Positions 22,720 through 33,851 of a DNA stretch of 64,000 nucleotides are shown piece after piece. The notes under the pieces are model-generated. The model was given only the letters and a program-made list of their open reading frames with translations, did not search any database and was not told the DNA's origin. Both the position numbers and the translations under genes were made by a program. Numbering within the stretch: the first letter of the stretch is position 1; every line of letters begins with the position of its first letter. Source of the DNA: Oxytricha trifallax (Eukaryota > Ciliophora > Spirotrichea > Sporadotrichida > Oxytrichidae); contig ARYC01000780.1 of the NCBI GenBank assembly GCA_000711775.1, positions 62,001-126,000 of the forward strand, in the 5' to 3' direction.

Positions 22720-25700
22720 ATGATTTCTTTCTGGTAACCAACTTTAACTACTCATAAAACTAATATTAGCCCCAATCCCTCAATTGTAGTAAACTTAAGA
22801 GGTTTGTCACTCACTTTATTTTGATTTTAGAATTTTGTTAACAAACTTATATAGAGTGCAAATACGATATATTCAGGAGAGTAGCTTAAGATCAATTCAA
22901 ATGGGAGACATTACTTTCTTATGAATATTATCAGTAAAAAGAATAGAATCGAATACATCAAATATTAATGATTGAGACCTTGCTGATAAAAGTTAATTTT
23001 ACATAAAATATTATTGCAACAAAGCCCTGAATTCAATGAACTGAATTTACTTAATAAATTTATAAGTGGTGAAGCTAATAAAATAAATATTCAAACTATT
23101 GATCGATCACAGAGTAACAGTCATTTTAGCAAATGAGGTCCTGCAATAACAAATGAAGAGGATAAAATTAATCATTCTCAAAATTCTACGTAAACTGCTA
23201 CAACAGCCAATTCAGCCAATTAAAATCAGAACAATATAGCTCTTACAAAAGATAGTATAACTCAATATTTGTAATTCATTTCTTAAGTTTAGGTTAATAA
23301 AAAAGTGAACAACATTAATAGCAGACTAATTAAAAAATAATCTTTTACGATAAACAAAGCCACTAATATTCGTTATATTCAAATCAAAATATTAATAAAC
23401 TTAAGACTTAGGTAGTTCCCGTCTCCTATCAATGGGACATTTTATGGTTTGATCACGGATGACTGACTCCTGAATTATTGAGTATCATGTTACCTTGGCA
23501 AAGAGTAAATCATTTTCTTGGTAATTTAAAAGTTAACCTTCATTTCAATTAGGTATGTGTAACATTTCAAGAGAGAACACTCTCGGTATTCATTTGAAGA
23601 GGTTTCTTAAAGAATTTCCACTTGATTACAAGTTTTTTCCCAATATCCTACAGATTTCTTTGAAATTAATGAATACTATATGAATAAATCAATAAAAAAA
23701 AACATCTGATTAAGGATGGTGACATGACAGAGTAGCAATCGCAATAAATTCCAATAGTGTTATTTATATGTAAGCCTGAAGCTTCTTGTTAAGGTAAAGG
23801 CATTTTTATTGTCAAAAGATTGGATGACATGAGACTGCAACTTAATTCATAATTGAATGCTTAATTAAAGTAGTACTAAGAATATAATTAAGCGTAGGAA
23901 TACTATGATACGGCTTAATTTTACTCACAAAAATTCATCCCATGCTAAAATTAAAATGGAGGCAATTAACAATAGTAGATTTTTTCTGATAATTAAGACC
24001 AAAGTTAATAAAATTCTCAAGTCTAAAATTAATCGCAAAATCAAGGAAAAAACAATCAAAATGAGTTACCAAAATATATTGAAAAATAAAATACTTATGT
24101 GATATAGAAATACATGAAAAATCCAGCATTATTGCTAAAATATAATTGATTTGGGGAAATTAATTAATATTAAATATATAATAAATCAAAATAGTGGCAG
24201 TTAAAGTTTGCCAATTTTAATGATCTTAGTCTCATTAGATAGAGAATTCAAAATTAGCTGGACTTTACTATTGGCGGTACTATTTTTTTCGCATCCCTGG
24301 AGCGAGTTAACTCGACTTTAATTGAATGCCTCTAAATTCACTAAATTATGCCCTCCAATTAAAGTTGAGTTATCTCGCTTCAGGGATGCGATAAAATAGT
24401 ACCGCCAATAGTAAAGTCCAGCTAATTTTGAATTCTCTATCTAATGAGACTAAGATCATTAAAATTGGCAAACTTTAACTGCCAAGATTTTGATTTATTT
24501 TTAATTTAATTTTAATTAATTTCCCCAAATCAATTATATTTAGCAATAATAAATGGATATAAATTTGATTTCAGAATTTATGTTTTAATAGCTAGTGTTA
24601 TTGAGTCACTTTCAATATTTGTATTTCGGGATGGTCTAGTAAGACTAGCTAGTGAAAAATACGACCTAAGTAAAAATATTCAAGACATGTACGTCCATCT
24701 GACTAATTACTCTTTGAATAAGAAAAACGAAAAATTTGATGTCAACAAGCACAAATTGACACTTTCCGAATTTCTTAAAGGCATTTTCACAACTCAATCA
24801 GAAAAGGGATCTTTCTCTAAATCTTCAGAACAAATTTTGACTGAAATTGATGATATAGTGATCAAGACAGTTATTACTATTTAGCCTTAGTTACAGCACT
24901 ATTACAGAAGTTCCTAACCAAAAGAGCCCGATCTTTTTTATGAACTACTTGGCTTTGATATTATTTTAGATTATAAACTAAGACCATGGCTTCTAGAAGT
25001 AAATCACTTGCCAAGTTTCAATTCTGATACTACAACTGATGAATAGGTAAAGTATGAACTGATAAGAGATATTTTTAGCATTCTTCAGTTAAGTATTGAT
25101 AATAGAAAGAAAGTTCATAAGGACCTTAAGGCTGATTAAATCATCTAAAATAACATATAATTTTGTTTTTTTTATAGATTGATTTATAAAGTAATTTTCT
25201 CATTTTAACATTTCAATGATTTACTTAATTTGTTTTTTTAAAGAACAAGACAATTCACTCTAATTTATTTTCTTGAAATTTAATTTTGCTATAAAGGAGT
25301 TATTTATTTCATAATCTTATAAAGTATGTGTTAAATCTCAATAAAATTATTTACTCTTATTATTTCTTTTTATTTATAATAGTTTCTATTAATTTGTTTA
25401 TCAATTTATTAAGTTTATTATTCATGATAATCATGATTTTACCTGAATGCGTCAATCTCTTTAATAAGGTTGCTTCAAACGATTAACAGTTAAGGAGCAT
25501 GTAGACAGAGTGAGGTTTGATCCCAGTACCGTAGCTAAATTGAATCCCTAGAACAAATTCAAATTAATTTACCCAAAGCCTTCAGGCAGTTCAGATAATT
25601 ATGACTACGAAAAAAATCAAAGAAAAGCTAATGAAATATGGTAGTTAACCACAGGAACAATGAAGCAACCTAATCCCACTTAAGCAGCAACAGTCGCTGA

Positions 25701-26130
25701 GAAAAAGAAGAAAAAGATTAAGAGTAGGCATAGGAAGCAAAGTCAGCAGTTGTAGCAGTAAACTGTAGAATAGATCATTAGTGAGTCGTTACAAGAGAAA
25801 CCTTATTAGAGGAAGATATCTGAACAAGAGGAACAATAAAAGTAAAAGTAGTAATTTTAAGGGCTTGAGGATTCTGAAAACGATTCAAGGCTAAATTGCT
25901 CCTCTCTGTTTCTAAAGAGCTTAGCAAAGACCAAGAATAACTTTTAAGTGAAAAATAAGGAGTAGAATACTTAAAATAATTGCTCTTGTCTCAATTATAT
26001 ACCCGAATCAATAGATGCAAGCTTTTAGCTCTAAAATCATTCACAAGTAAAACTGAAGATTAACTCTTAGGGAGTTAAGACTAAAAATATTATCAAAATC
26101 TTTTAATTTTTTACTCTCTTTCCAGCTTGA
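22720..26130 (+). CDS. Tubulin tyrosine ligase-like (TTLL) polyglutamylase/glycylase family
   Basis: TTLL enzymes add amino acids to tubulin tails on cilia and other microtubules. The ORF opens MISFWQPTLTT, then SIVVNL joined by a pointer to CKYDIFRRVAQDQFKWETLL. An N/T-rich insert follows, then YQWDILWFDHG-UGA-LTPELL...QRVNHF and CKPEASCQGKGIFIVKRLDD. Next come YVIQKYMKNPAL, joined across a MITE to INGYKFDFRIYVLIASV, MYVHLTNYSLNKKNEKFDVN, and LFYELLGFDIILDYKLRPWLLEVNHLPSF. These are the ATP-grasp motifs of the family, including the NPALINGYKFDFR and EVNHLPSF ligand blocks. A Q/K-rich tail ends at UGA 26128-26130. The exact TTLL subtype is not assignable by eye. Confidence 0.93.
22791..22842 (+). 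other. IES in TTLL gene, pointer AAACTTA
   Basis: AAACTTA at 22791-22797 and 22843-22849. Joining gives SIVVNLYR followed, after one extra base, by CKYDIFRRVA, the usual start of the TTLL core. The insert is 52 bp and AT-rich. Confidence 0.7.
24130..24548. mobile_element. Fold-back MITE copy 5 (B-type ends) acting as a TA-bounded IES in TTLL
   Basis: Palindrome from TATTGCTAAAATATAATTG to CAATTATATTTAGCAATA with TA at each end (24130-24131, 24547-24548). Deleting the element with one TA joins KYMKNPAL to INGYKFDFRIYVL exactly at the conserved TTLL motif. Without the deletion the enzyme core is broken. Confidence 0.95.
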
Positions 26131-26146
26131 ATTTCGACAAGCTTCC

Positions 26147-26498
26147 TCAGTAGCAGCTGATTATCTCTATCAATTTATGTTTTCTTCTCTATAAATCAAC
26201 CGAATAATTAACACTCTCGAAATATATATATATTTAGAATAAAATTAGTTTACAATTGAGCATAATCTCATGTATTTTATTTTTATTTTCATTCAGTCTC
26301 ACTCCAATCTCAGTTTCATTATTTTCCAGGTTTTTTGTTTTCCTCTTAGCTATCTCATCAAGCCTTTTCTTATGTCGATCCAGGAACCTTTAATTAATTT
26401 TAAGAGGTAAAAACATAGAATTATATAAATTCAATTTCTTACTGTTCTCTATATTTCTGCTGGACTATATTTGTTCTATCTACATATAATTCTGTCAT
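26147..26498 (-). CDS. Small coiled-coil protein
   Basis: Start ATG at 26498: MTELYVDRTNIVQQKYRE. A GT-AG intron (gtaagaaatt ... aattaaag, about 60 bp) joins to QFLDRHKKRLDEIAKRKTKN and LENNETEIGVRLNENKNKIH, then a short tail to UGA at 26147. Charged, helical and about 90 residues. It converges with the TTLL gene, whose stop is 17 bp away. No family recognised. Confidence 0.6.
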
Positions 26499-26662
26499 AT
26501 TTTTAATTGTATTTATAGATTTATTTCTTTTTATTATCAGAGAATGCATACAAGCATGAATAAGGTTTAATATTTCTGAACTTGATAAAGATTTTATTGA
26601 GAAAATATTAAAGAATTAATCCAAATTAAAAGGAAATTAAAATATATTTATATTCGTTAGAA

Positions 26663-27499
26663 ATGCTTCAATCTTAGTTTTTATAAGGAACTTCCTCTAA
26701 TTTCTCTCCCTATAGATCTCAATCACGAGGAGCCTCTAATGATCGAAACCCGAGCTCTTTTTAAAGCAGACCATAATCTTTAGGAATCTAAGATTTATAT
26801 AACAATACTTAAATTTCGTCATCAAAGGGCAATTTATGTATAAATACTATATCAAAGGTCAATTCAATGTCTTTACTCAGATTTAATCGAAATGGAGGAG
26901 GCTCTTGAGGAATAGAGATGCCCAATGAAAGGTAGAGCTTAGATTCAGTCCTGAAATAAAATATCAACTCTCAATTGAATGGAATGAATCCTGCATTTCT
27001 TTTAAGAGAAAATAGTTTGGGTAATTAACCAGGTAGAAACAACTCTGGTGGTATTTATAGCGGAACAGGGATAGTGACGCCTAGTGCATACCTTACTCAA
27101 GCCATAAGCAGCAGTAATTAAATGAACATAAATAATTACAATTCAACTAATAGTTTACTAGGCTCAATTAAATAAGCATACAAGAACAAAAATAGCAATA
27201 ATCCAATTCTAACCCAGACAATATCAAGAATACAATAAAGTGCTATAAAAAATTAAAATCAAATCAATTCCACTCTGAACATGAAAAATTTGAAAAAATT
27301 AAAACACTCAGAATATCTAGCCTAGCGCTTTTTTAAATAAGTTATAAGCTTAGAATAAAAAAGCAAGAGTTAAAGTGAAATTTATGTATATTAAAGATTT
27401 AAGCAAAATCAGCATCATTAAATTCATGATTTGCCTTAGGGCTTAATATTTATAAGATTTTTAAAGTATGTTTCAAATGCCTATTCTGCAGCAGCTTGA
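26663..27499 (+). CDS. N/S/Q-rich low-complexity protein
   Basis: A single uninterrupted frame of 279 codons from ATG to UGA, with one internal UGA (26906-26908) in NGGGS-UGA-GIEMPNE. Composition is Asn/Ser/Gln-rich (for example LGNQPGRNNSGGIYSGTGIV), with a basic stretch NLKKLKHSEYLAQRFFKQ near the end. It looks intrinsically disordered; no domain is recognised. No IES is needed to read it. Confidence 0.6.
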
Positions 27500-27567
27500 T
27501 TTTGGAGTCTTTAACAAATAATCTTATGTAACTCTCCAAAAATTCGTAGGCATTAGAGTGACTCTAT

Positions 27568-28996
27568 TCACTTAATAACTATTTTCAGGGACTTTTTAAA
27601 CTACTGGTTGATTTTATAAATCCAATATTAAAATCTCCTCATCATTTATTGGAGCAGTTTTTCATAAAATTGAATCATATCGACAGGATTTTCAATTCCT
27701 CTGCCATAATTTATACTAAATTAATGTAAGCTAACATCTTATACTCTCAAGTTTGAGTCATTCTGGCAATTTATCAAATCTTACAAGTCAATTTTATGTC
27801 TGATTTTCATGTAGTGAGGGGTGTCTAATAGTTTTTCACCAACAAATTTATACAATTCTCTCTTTGTAATTCTATCCAAGATCACTTAGGCACTTTTGAA
27901 CTCATTTCTTTTTCGTTGATCCTAGACGAATTTTATAAGAGGATCTGTAAACTTATAATATTCTTTCTAGTTATCAGGATTATCGATAAACTTAAAGTAT
28001 GGATTAACTTCCACTAGGGCGTCAACAAACATTAAACTCACAGCTTGACATACTTTATGACAGTATACTTGCTTGAACATATTATATCTTTGCTGAAATA
28101 TTTCCTTCAATTAAGCACTATTCTTAATATGATAGCAAATTTGATTATTCAATACTTTACAAGAGTAAATAAGTCTGTTGGGATCGAATGTTTTCCTAGA
28201 GAGTCCCAAATTATAAATATTTCTCTGAATATAATCAAACTTATCAGCATCAATTACATTTTTCTTGTTGTTAACTAAATCGAAAAGCCAGACTTTTAAA
28301 TCGCTGATAATTGAATTTACTCTATCGTTGTCTCCTCTGATAAATTCGATTACCATTTTCAAATTATTTTAATCAATGTCTATGTTGTTATTATCAATTA
28401 ATCGTTTTAGCATCATAATACTAGCATCTTTATAGTCCCAATTCAAATTAGGGTCTAAAGTTGGTATTAGCATCTGTCAAATAAATGTGAGTAAATTCCT
28501 TAGCCAAGATCATTACAAAGTCCTGCAACTACTATGTTTTTGTAGTCTCTAGTTTCAATTTCGAGCTCTCTTTATTGAGTCTACTTGAAATGGTCCATCA
28601 TGGTTTGCACTATATAACCAACTCCTAAGGAATGTTCAAATCTAGTGTATACTGCGCCAGAGAACACAGATTAAACTGGGCCAAGTTGCTTTATATCCCT
28701 AAGCATTTGAAACTCTGGAATATCGATTTTTTTCCAAAACTCTTCTTTGAATGAAATCATGTTGTGTACTGCGTCATTAACGAGCCTATCGCCTTTCAAA
28801 AGTTCACTGATCTTTTCTGGAACTGGGATATCATTTATTGATGAATAACTTGTATCTAATCTATTGATTAAAAGTATTGAATTATAAATTTAAAATTAAA
28901 TATTTTAGCCTTACTTACAGCTGATATATCAGTAAATTTCAATCCAATTCAATTGAATATCTATTTTATTGAGTTAAATATATTTTTCTTTTTCAT
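27568..28996 (-). CDS. SAMHD1-like HD-domain protein with altered HD motif
   Basis: Start MKKKNIFNSIKQIFN at 28996; a GTAAGT intron follows TDISA. The body reads RLVNDAVHNMISFKEEFWKK, IDIPEFQMLRDIKQLG, FSGAVYTRFEHSLGVGYIVQ, IVVAGLCNDLGQGIYSHLFD, NNKKNVIDADKFDYIQRNIY, RYNMFKQVYCHKVCQAVSL, FKSAQVILDRITKRELYKFVG and FSINYGRGIENPVDMIQFYEK. This is the full order of SAMHD1 dNTP triphosphohydrolase. The first metal His (RFEHSLG) and the DADKFDY Asp are present. The HD pair is Asn-Asp and the following GH is GQ, so activity is doubtful. A one-base frame change lies near 28465. Stop UGA at 27568. Confidence 0.9.
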
Positions 28997-29173
28997 GTAT
29001 TTTAAAGTTTCTTGCTTTACACTCACTAATACATTAATGAGTTTTTCTGCTTACCATGCCACTGAGAAGTATGCTCGCACTGCCTATTAACACCTAACTC
29101 GTGGCATTACGGTCACTAAGCCCTTCAGATCAAAGATCACTTATAAAAATCGAATAGACTCAATAAAGAAAAC

Positions 29174-30234
29174 ATGGATCTGTGCGATAATTTAAAGAAG
29201 AAATTCAAACCTAATCAGAAGAATTAGAATTAAGAACAAAATGTTGTATTTTTTTTTATGTTCTTGATTTTATTTGAAGTTACTTTTATCGCTTATTTAT
29301 ATCTAATCATGTCTATTTTTTATTAATGTTAAGAACACACACAAAAGATTGTAGATGAAAAGTAAAATGAGTTGTCTGAGGCTATAGATCACAAAATACA
29401 ATTAAACATAAATAAATTGAGAGGGTTTTAGGAAGAAGTAAAGAGAAGATATGCTGATTTGATATTGGCTAATTTAGAGTAAATTAAAAATGATTCCCAC
29501 CAAATTCATTTAGACTGTTCCAAAACAAAAGCTCTTGCCAAAACTCTATAAAAATCCTTAGATCAATAAAACATATCAGAGGTAGTCACTCAATAGAAAT
29601 TAATAGAAAAATAAGTAAAAAAGATTGAAAAGGGTGTGCTGAATTACGAAGAATTAAAGAAAGCTTGCCAAGAGAAACGAGAAGGATTCAAGAATTAATG
29701 CGAGAAAGGCACTGACGAAATACTCAATGCTAAATATTTAATTTTTTTGTGATGTTTGTGCTATCAAAACTTAGTTAAAGAAAGTTAATGATTTCCTTGA
29801 TATTCCTAGGTATAAATTGATTGAGATTTGTGATTTACAGGGTCTTAATCCCTCATCTGACACTGAGAATGAAGAAAATGCCTATGATTAGAGAGTATAG
29901 TTTATACTCTTATTTTAAACTATCATCTTAAATTATAAAATCTAAAAAGAAAGGCAAAAGCAGAAGTAGCAATCAAATTGTTTAAATGCGTTCTCAATCA
30001 GCAAAAAACTCCTAAAATTCTTAAAAATCCATTTCTAAGAAAGAAAATCAATCTAAACTTGACAAAGTAATAATTTAAAATGAACAGAAAATATATGTAA
30101 GCACTAACATACTCGCAAATAGCCAATAAATTGATAAAAATTAAGGTAGCGTTCTTTAAGATTTAAAGCTTAATAAGTTTGGGTAGAATTCAGTCAAAAA
30201 TAACAATAAAATTAGGCCTTAAAATTTATATTGA
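29174..30234 (+). CDS. Coiled-coil protein, unknown function
   Basis: MDLCDNLKKKFKPNQKNQNQEHTQ continues after a 9-bp-pointer IES into helical sequence: KIVDEKQNELSEAIDHKIQL, NKLRGFQEEVKRRYADLILA, LIEKQVKKIEKGVLNYEELK. A second IES (TGCTA) joins EILNAIKTQLKKVNDFLDIP. A conserved-looking LIEICDLQGLNPSSDTENEE follows, then a basic Ser/Asn-rich tail (KKKGKSRSSNQ) ending RPQNLY-UGA. Probably cytoskeletal or scaffold-like. No family recognised. Confidence 0.68.
29230..29328 (+). other. IES, 9-bp pointer TTAAGAACA
   Basis: TTAAGAACA at 29230-29238 and 29329-29337. Joining gives NQNQEHTQKIVDEKQNEL in frame, while read-through leads to stops. A nearby AATGTT repeat gives the wrong frame and is rejected. 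Confidence 0.85.
29728..29758 (+). other. 31-bp IES, pointer TGCTA
   Basis: TGCTA at 29728-29732 and 29759-29763. Excision joins DEILNAIKTQLKKVND in frame. This is one of the shortest IESs seen here and contains a UGA that excision removes. Confidence 0.78.
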
Positions 30235-30304
30235 TTGATAAATACGCTTTCTACTTTTATTCATATGATTGACATATGTTATATTTAATTGATATAACAA
30301 AAGA

Positions 30305-30517
30305 ATGAGTGGAATGTCTACATATACAGGAGACGATGGAGGAGATTTAACAACTCCACACGTCTACAACTCGAATAGGAATTAAAAAAATGATAACGAC
30401 AGAAAAAGAAAGTTAAGTATAAGCTCTTAATAGTTAATGTCAGAGGGAAATGCTAAAAAGATCAACAGTAATATTTTAATGCAGACACCTATTATTGTCA
30501 GTGATTATGCAGAGTGA
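30305..30517 (+). CDS. Short 70-residue protein or first exon
   Basis: MSGMSTYTGDDGGDLTTPHVY through NDNDRKRKLSISS to QTPIIVSDYAE-UGA. The stop overlaps a GTGAGT sequence that could be a splice donor, so this may be a first exon whose continuation is lost in the AT-rich stretch at 30520-30700. Polar and unstructured; no family recognised. Confidence 0.4.
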
Positions 30518-30713
30518 GTATACACTCATCACTTCAATTCAAGGCTAATCATTAATCAATAATTACAAATATAGCTACTTTTAAATAAACAATTGTGAAA
30601 TATTTAGCTACCTATAGTGAAGATATTAAACTAAAATTACTTCAATAATGTAGATATTATGATTGGCATTATTTTTTAATTTCATCATTAATCAATTAAG
30701 ATTTTAAGATAAA

Positions 30714-33628
30714 TCACACGACTTCATCATGAAATGGTTTTGAGTCTCTTCCCAGCTTCTTAGAACCTCTGAATCTTTCATTGAACTTATCAATAGTTTT
30801 CTCCATGCTTTCCTAAACTCTTTCTAGAACGGCTGTTCTCTTCTTATAACCATTAGGATCACTGTATTTCAAGTCCTCAACTGATTTCTTATCGTTTTTA
30901 AAGTCGATCTTATCAGTGTCTATTTTTTATTTTAAGTGTTTCAGAGCTGTCTTTTCTTTCTAAAGGTAGTCTTTCAAGTAAGACTCATCAGCTGATTGTA
31001 GATTTACATGAACAAATAATATAAATATAGACTTGCTTTGAAAGCTTTATCACTGCTATTTCCATCATCGCTTCTATTTTCTTTATCCTCAGGTTGATAC
31101 AAATCGTCAAGCATCTCGTGGAACTTAGTCTTATTGGAATTTCCCCCTTGCAAATCTTTTGAGAACAACTCCTTGATTTGTTTCATGTCTTATTGAATTT
31201 CCTCTAATTGATTGTTGTTGCCTTGTGATAGTTAATTTATGACTGGACTGGGGGGAAAGACTGCTCATATCCAATTTCATATCAATGACTTCTTTGTACT
31301 CTCTTTTCTTAACTCTGATTTCAATTTGCTTTCTTTGAGTTGATTTGAATCTGTAGTTCTTGCATCTCTCTCTCTAATTGTCTCTTCTTGGTTTTCTAGG
31401 AGTCAAGTTCCTCTTCGTATTCAGAAATCTTTGATTGGAGGTCTCTCTGTTCTTTATTAAGAAATTCAATTTCTTGGGGGAGTTTCTCCTTGTCAGATGA
31501 GGTTATATTCAACTTGTCAATTGATGATTCCAAGTCTTATATCCTTTTATACTTTTCGTCTTCTAGCATTAAATTAAAAATTTATATTTTACAGAATTAC
31601 TAACAAAGTAAAGTTAATTCAAACAAATTTGAATAAAAAGTATTCTTCTTTCTTTTTCAAGCTTTACATGATATTATCGCTTGAATATCTCTAGCTAATC
31701 TTGGTAATTCTAGTCAATTCTTAGCTTTATTAACTCTAATTCTCTCATTTAATTCTCTTTGGCCAATTATAGTTTCTGAGTACTACGTTTCAAGTCTATC
31801 TCCTGCTGTTCAATCATCTGCAACTCATTAAATATAATTATTTTGTCACACTAATATTGGAAAAGCAAGTAAAATGATTTACTCAAAGTCTGTGTGCTCT
31901 CTTGCTCGTTTCTTCTCAAGCTTCTCCTCTTCAAGGCTTAATTACTCATCTCGCTACTTCTTGAACTCCATCATTGCCAATTGATTTTCATGTTCTAGCT
32001 CCTCTTTGAATGCCAAAATTTCTTAATCAATATTTGCGTTACCGTCTATGTTGGAGGATAACTCTTGCTAAAGCTGAGATACTTTGCGCTCGTACTTTTA
32101 CTCTTCATCTCTCTCTATCTGCTGTACTTCTTGACTAATATTAATATTTTTTAAATAAATTTAAATTCTATTTTGATGATAAGTTTATTATAGACAATGA
32201 TTATATTAAATGAATTTAATCTATGCTTTTCTAGGAGCTCTCACTTCTAAACCTCAAACTTCTTCTCAAGTTCCCTCCTGGTTGCTTCAACCATCTCTTA
32301 GAACTCTCCCTATATCCTTCTCTTCTCATTTTTAAGCTTATCTATATCAGTTTTCTTGGAGTCTTAGCTCCTATTCTAGTCCTTCTTAAACTTTTCCAAC
32401 TCAAATTCAAACCTTTCTTTCTCAGTCTCTTCTATTGTTTATCTTATCTTGGCATATGATTCTACCAACTGCTGCCTTTCTCTCTCTAGCTTATTATCGT
32501 ATTCTTTCTCTCTTTGGCGTAGGAGGGCGTCGTTCTCTTTTTAGATTTGAAGACGCTCTTTTTCTTCTTCTTGTTTTAACTTTTCTTTGAATAGTGATAT
32601 TTAAGGATAAAAAATATACTTTATGTAAAACTAAGATTTATAAAAATTTCCATTGCAAAAATTAATCAAAATTTTATATTATTTTTTATTTATTTAGCAA
32701 TCTACGAATCAACATGCATATCACTCTCAACCTTAAGCTTTCTCTCCTCTTCCTACCTAAATAAATCCCATTTCTGTTTTTCAGCCTCAATCTCCTTTTC
32801 CTTCTCTTATAAGATCTCTTTCTTTCTCAACTCAAAGTTTTTATCGATTTCTTATAGGGAAAGCTAGTATTCATGTTCCAACTGCTGTTTTTGTTCTTGC
32901 ATGATTCTTTAGAAGTGCGCTTCTTGTTATGCGGTTTAGACTGGATTGACATTTTAAATTTAAATGATAGTGAAAAACATATAAATATTTGTAAGGTTGA
33001 GTGGTTTTGGGGTTAGGCCAAGTAATTTATTATATAATAAATTAGCATTACTTGATAAAGCAGGGTTCGCATTATTTGCCAAGAAAGAATTGCTAAGCTA
33101 CTATTAGCCAACTATAAATTACTGCTAATTCCCGAGAATTTATTGATGCTGCTACTATTGCTAAGCGAATCTCAAGTTCTCTAGTTTCTTTTACTTCTCT
33201 TGCTAATAGAGTTTCCTGTAGTATTCATCAAGGGGATGCTCTATCTAAATCACTCCATTTTCTGCATTGAAATATTGGACTGTGCCGTTTTTATCTTGAA
33301 TCATTCGCCACGGATGGGGCACTGCTGCTGTCAACTAAATAACAATTATAAACAAAAAAATGACAAGAATTATTAATAAAATGATAAATATGAATTTTCT
33401 ACATTACTTACAAATCCAGAATAAATCTTGATCTTCGTTTATGTTCATGCCAAGCTCTTAAGCATAGTATAGTATTTCTATATTAATGTTGTTAAACTCA
33501 TGTAATTTATATTCTTCATAATTTTTTTATGACATTCAAGATAGATATGGGTTATTACCTTGATCACTGGGAGCGTAGAATTCATCGTCTTCCTGGTCAT
33601 CTAAGTTTTACTGCTGATTGTTCAACAT
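30714..33628 (-). CDS. CEP164-like WW-domain coiled-coil protein
   Basis: CEP164 is a distal-appendage protein of the basal body. From ATG at 33628 (MLNNQQQNLDDQEDDEFYAP) it reads HEFNNINIEILYYAQELGMN and EDQDLFWICK, the conserved CEP164 N-terminus. A WW-like domain follows: HPWRMIQDKNGTVQYFNAEN then IEHPLDEYYRKLYQQEK (compare CEP164 [31 protein letters not shown]). The second WW tryptophan is replaced by a non-aromatic residue. The rest is long E/K/Q coiled coil (LRKKEILQEKEKEIEAEKQK and more) ending FHDEVV-UGA at 30714. AT-rich inserts (31560-31640, 31830-31890, 32140-32240, 32590-32700, 32950-33120, 33340-33410) break it. Confidence 0.82.
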
Positions 33629-33851
33629 CTAAAATTATTATAAATTTATACTTTGAATTGCTAGATTTTAGATTGTTACATTTTTTTAATCTGTTTGTTT
33701 TAATTAGAATTTAATTTATATTTCTATGATCAATTTAATATTTTCAAAGATTTTTTCATAGAATAAAATTGAACTCCAACTACAATATAATAGACATAAT
33801 TAATAAGTTACATCATCATAATTAACAATTAAGAATTAAATCACAGAATAA

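Noticed and set aside
29234-29330. Pointer AATGTT for the coiled-coil gene IES
   Set aside because: It puts the downstream MDS out of frame. The overlapping 9-bp repeat TTAAGAACA gives the correct frame.
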